From Serilophus lunatus (Eukaryota; Chordata; Aves; Passeriformes; Eurylaimidae), in contig VXBA01003375.1 of the NCBI GenBank assembly GCA_013399895.1, positions 248,001 through 312,000 of the forward strand: DNA of 64,000 bases, in the 5' to 3' direction. The number at the start of each line of letters is the position of its first letter. Positions within the stretch are counted from its first letter, which is position 1. The position numbers and the translations under genes are program-made. Positions 11,673 through 64,000 of the stretch are shown here, one piece after another. The notes under the pieces are model-generated. The model was not told where the DNA came from, did no database searches, and was given only the letters and a program-made list of their open reading frames with translations.

Positions 11673-64000
<52,328 letters not shown>

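Overview
This window is avian nuclear DNA. It carries most of one protein-coding gene, PIK3C3 (VPS34, the class III phosphatidylinositol 3-kinase), on the + strand. The bird assignment rests on the many CR1 non-LTR retrotransposon fragments, the modest intron lengths (0.3-8.6 kb for a gene that is much longer in mammals) and a translation nearly identical to mammalian VPS34. From memory, the human 18q12 segment holding PIK3C3 corresponds to chicken chromosome Z, so a Z-linked locus is likely, but the sequence does not prove it.

Layout. Positions 1-11,430 are intergenic. No exon was found on either strand there. The region holds CR1 fragments (about 4.9-6.0, 8.2 and 10.5-11.4 kb), short simple repeats and a few weak hints of older elements. 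A GC-rich CpG-island promoter starts at about 11,440, directly beside the last CR1 tail. It has YY1-like and NRF1-like motifs and G-runs, and it contains coding exon 1 (ATG at 11,673). Exons 2-23 follow to 61,551, and the window ends inside intron 23.

The 23 exons join without a frame break into 2,520 nt (840 codons). All 23 donors are GT and all 22 acceptors are AG. Human VPS34 has 887 residues, and about 46 C-terminal residues remain, so they should lie beyond 64,000. One codon is missing relative to the human protein, in the serine-rich linker of exon 12, so 886 residues are predicted. The C2 domain is in exons 2-5, the helical (PIK) domain in exons 8-14 and the lipid kinase domain in exons 16-23 and beyond. 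The ATP-site lysine (K635), the DRH...N catalytic loop (D742, N747) and the DFG aspartate (D760) are all present.

Function, from established knowledge of the family: VPS34 phosphorylates phosphatidylinositol to PI3P, in complexes with PIK3R4/VPS15, Beclin 1 and either ATG14 or UVRAG, for autophagy initiation and endosomal sorting. No partner gene is in the window.

I found no novel multi-gene system. The observations most worth a second look are structural. They include a 93-96 bp direct repeat flanking exon 14, CR1 insertions beside the promoter and 9 nt from the exon 9 donor, two strong CTCF-like motifs, acceptor/donor juxtapositions at exons 14 and 22, several perfect hairpins and a repeated AT-rich block in intron 21.
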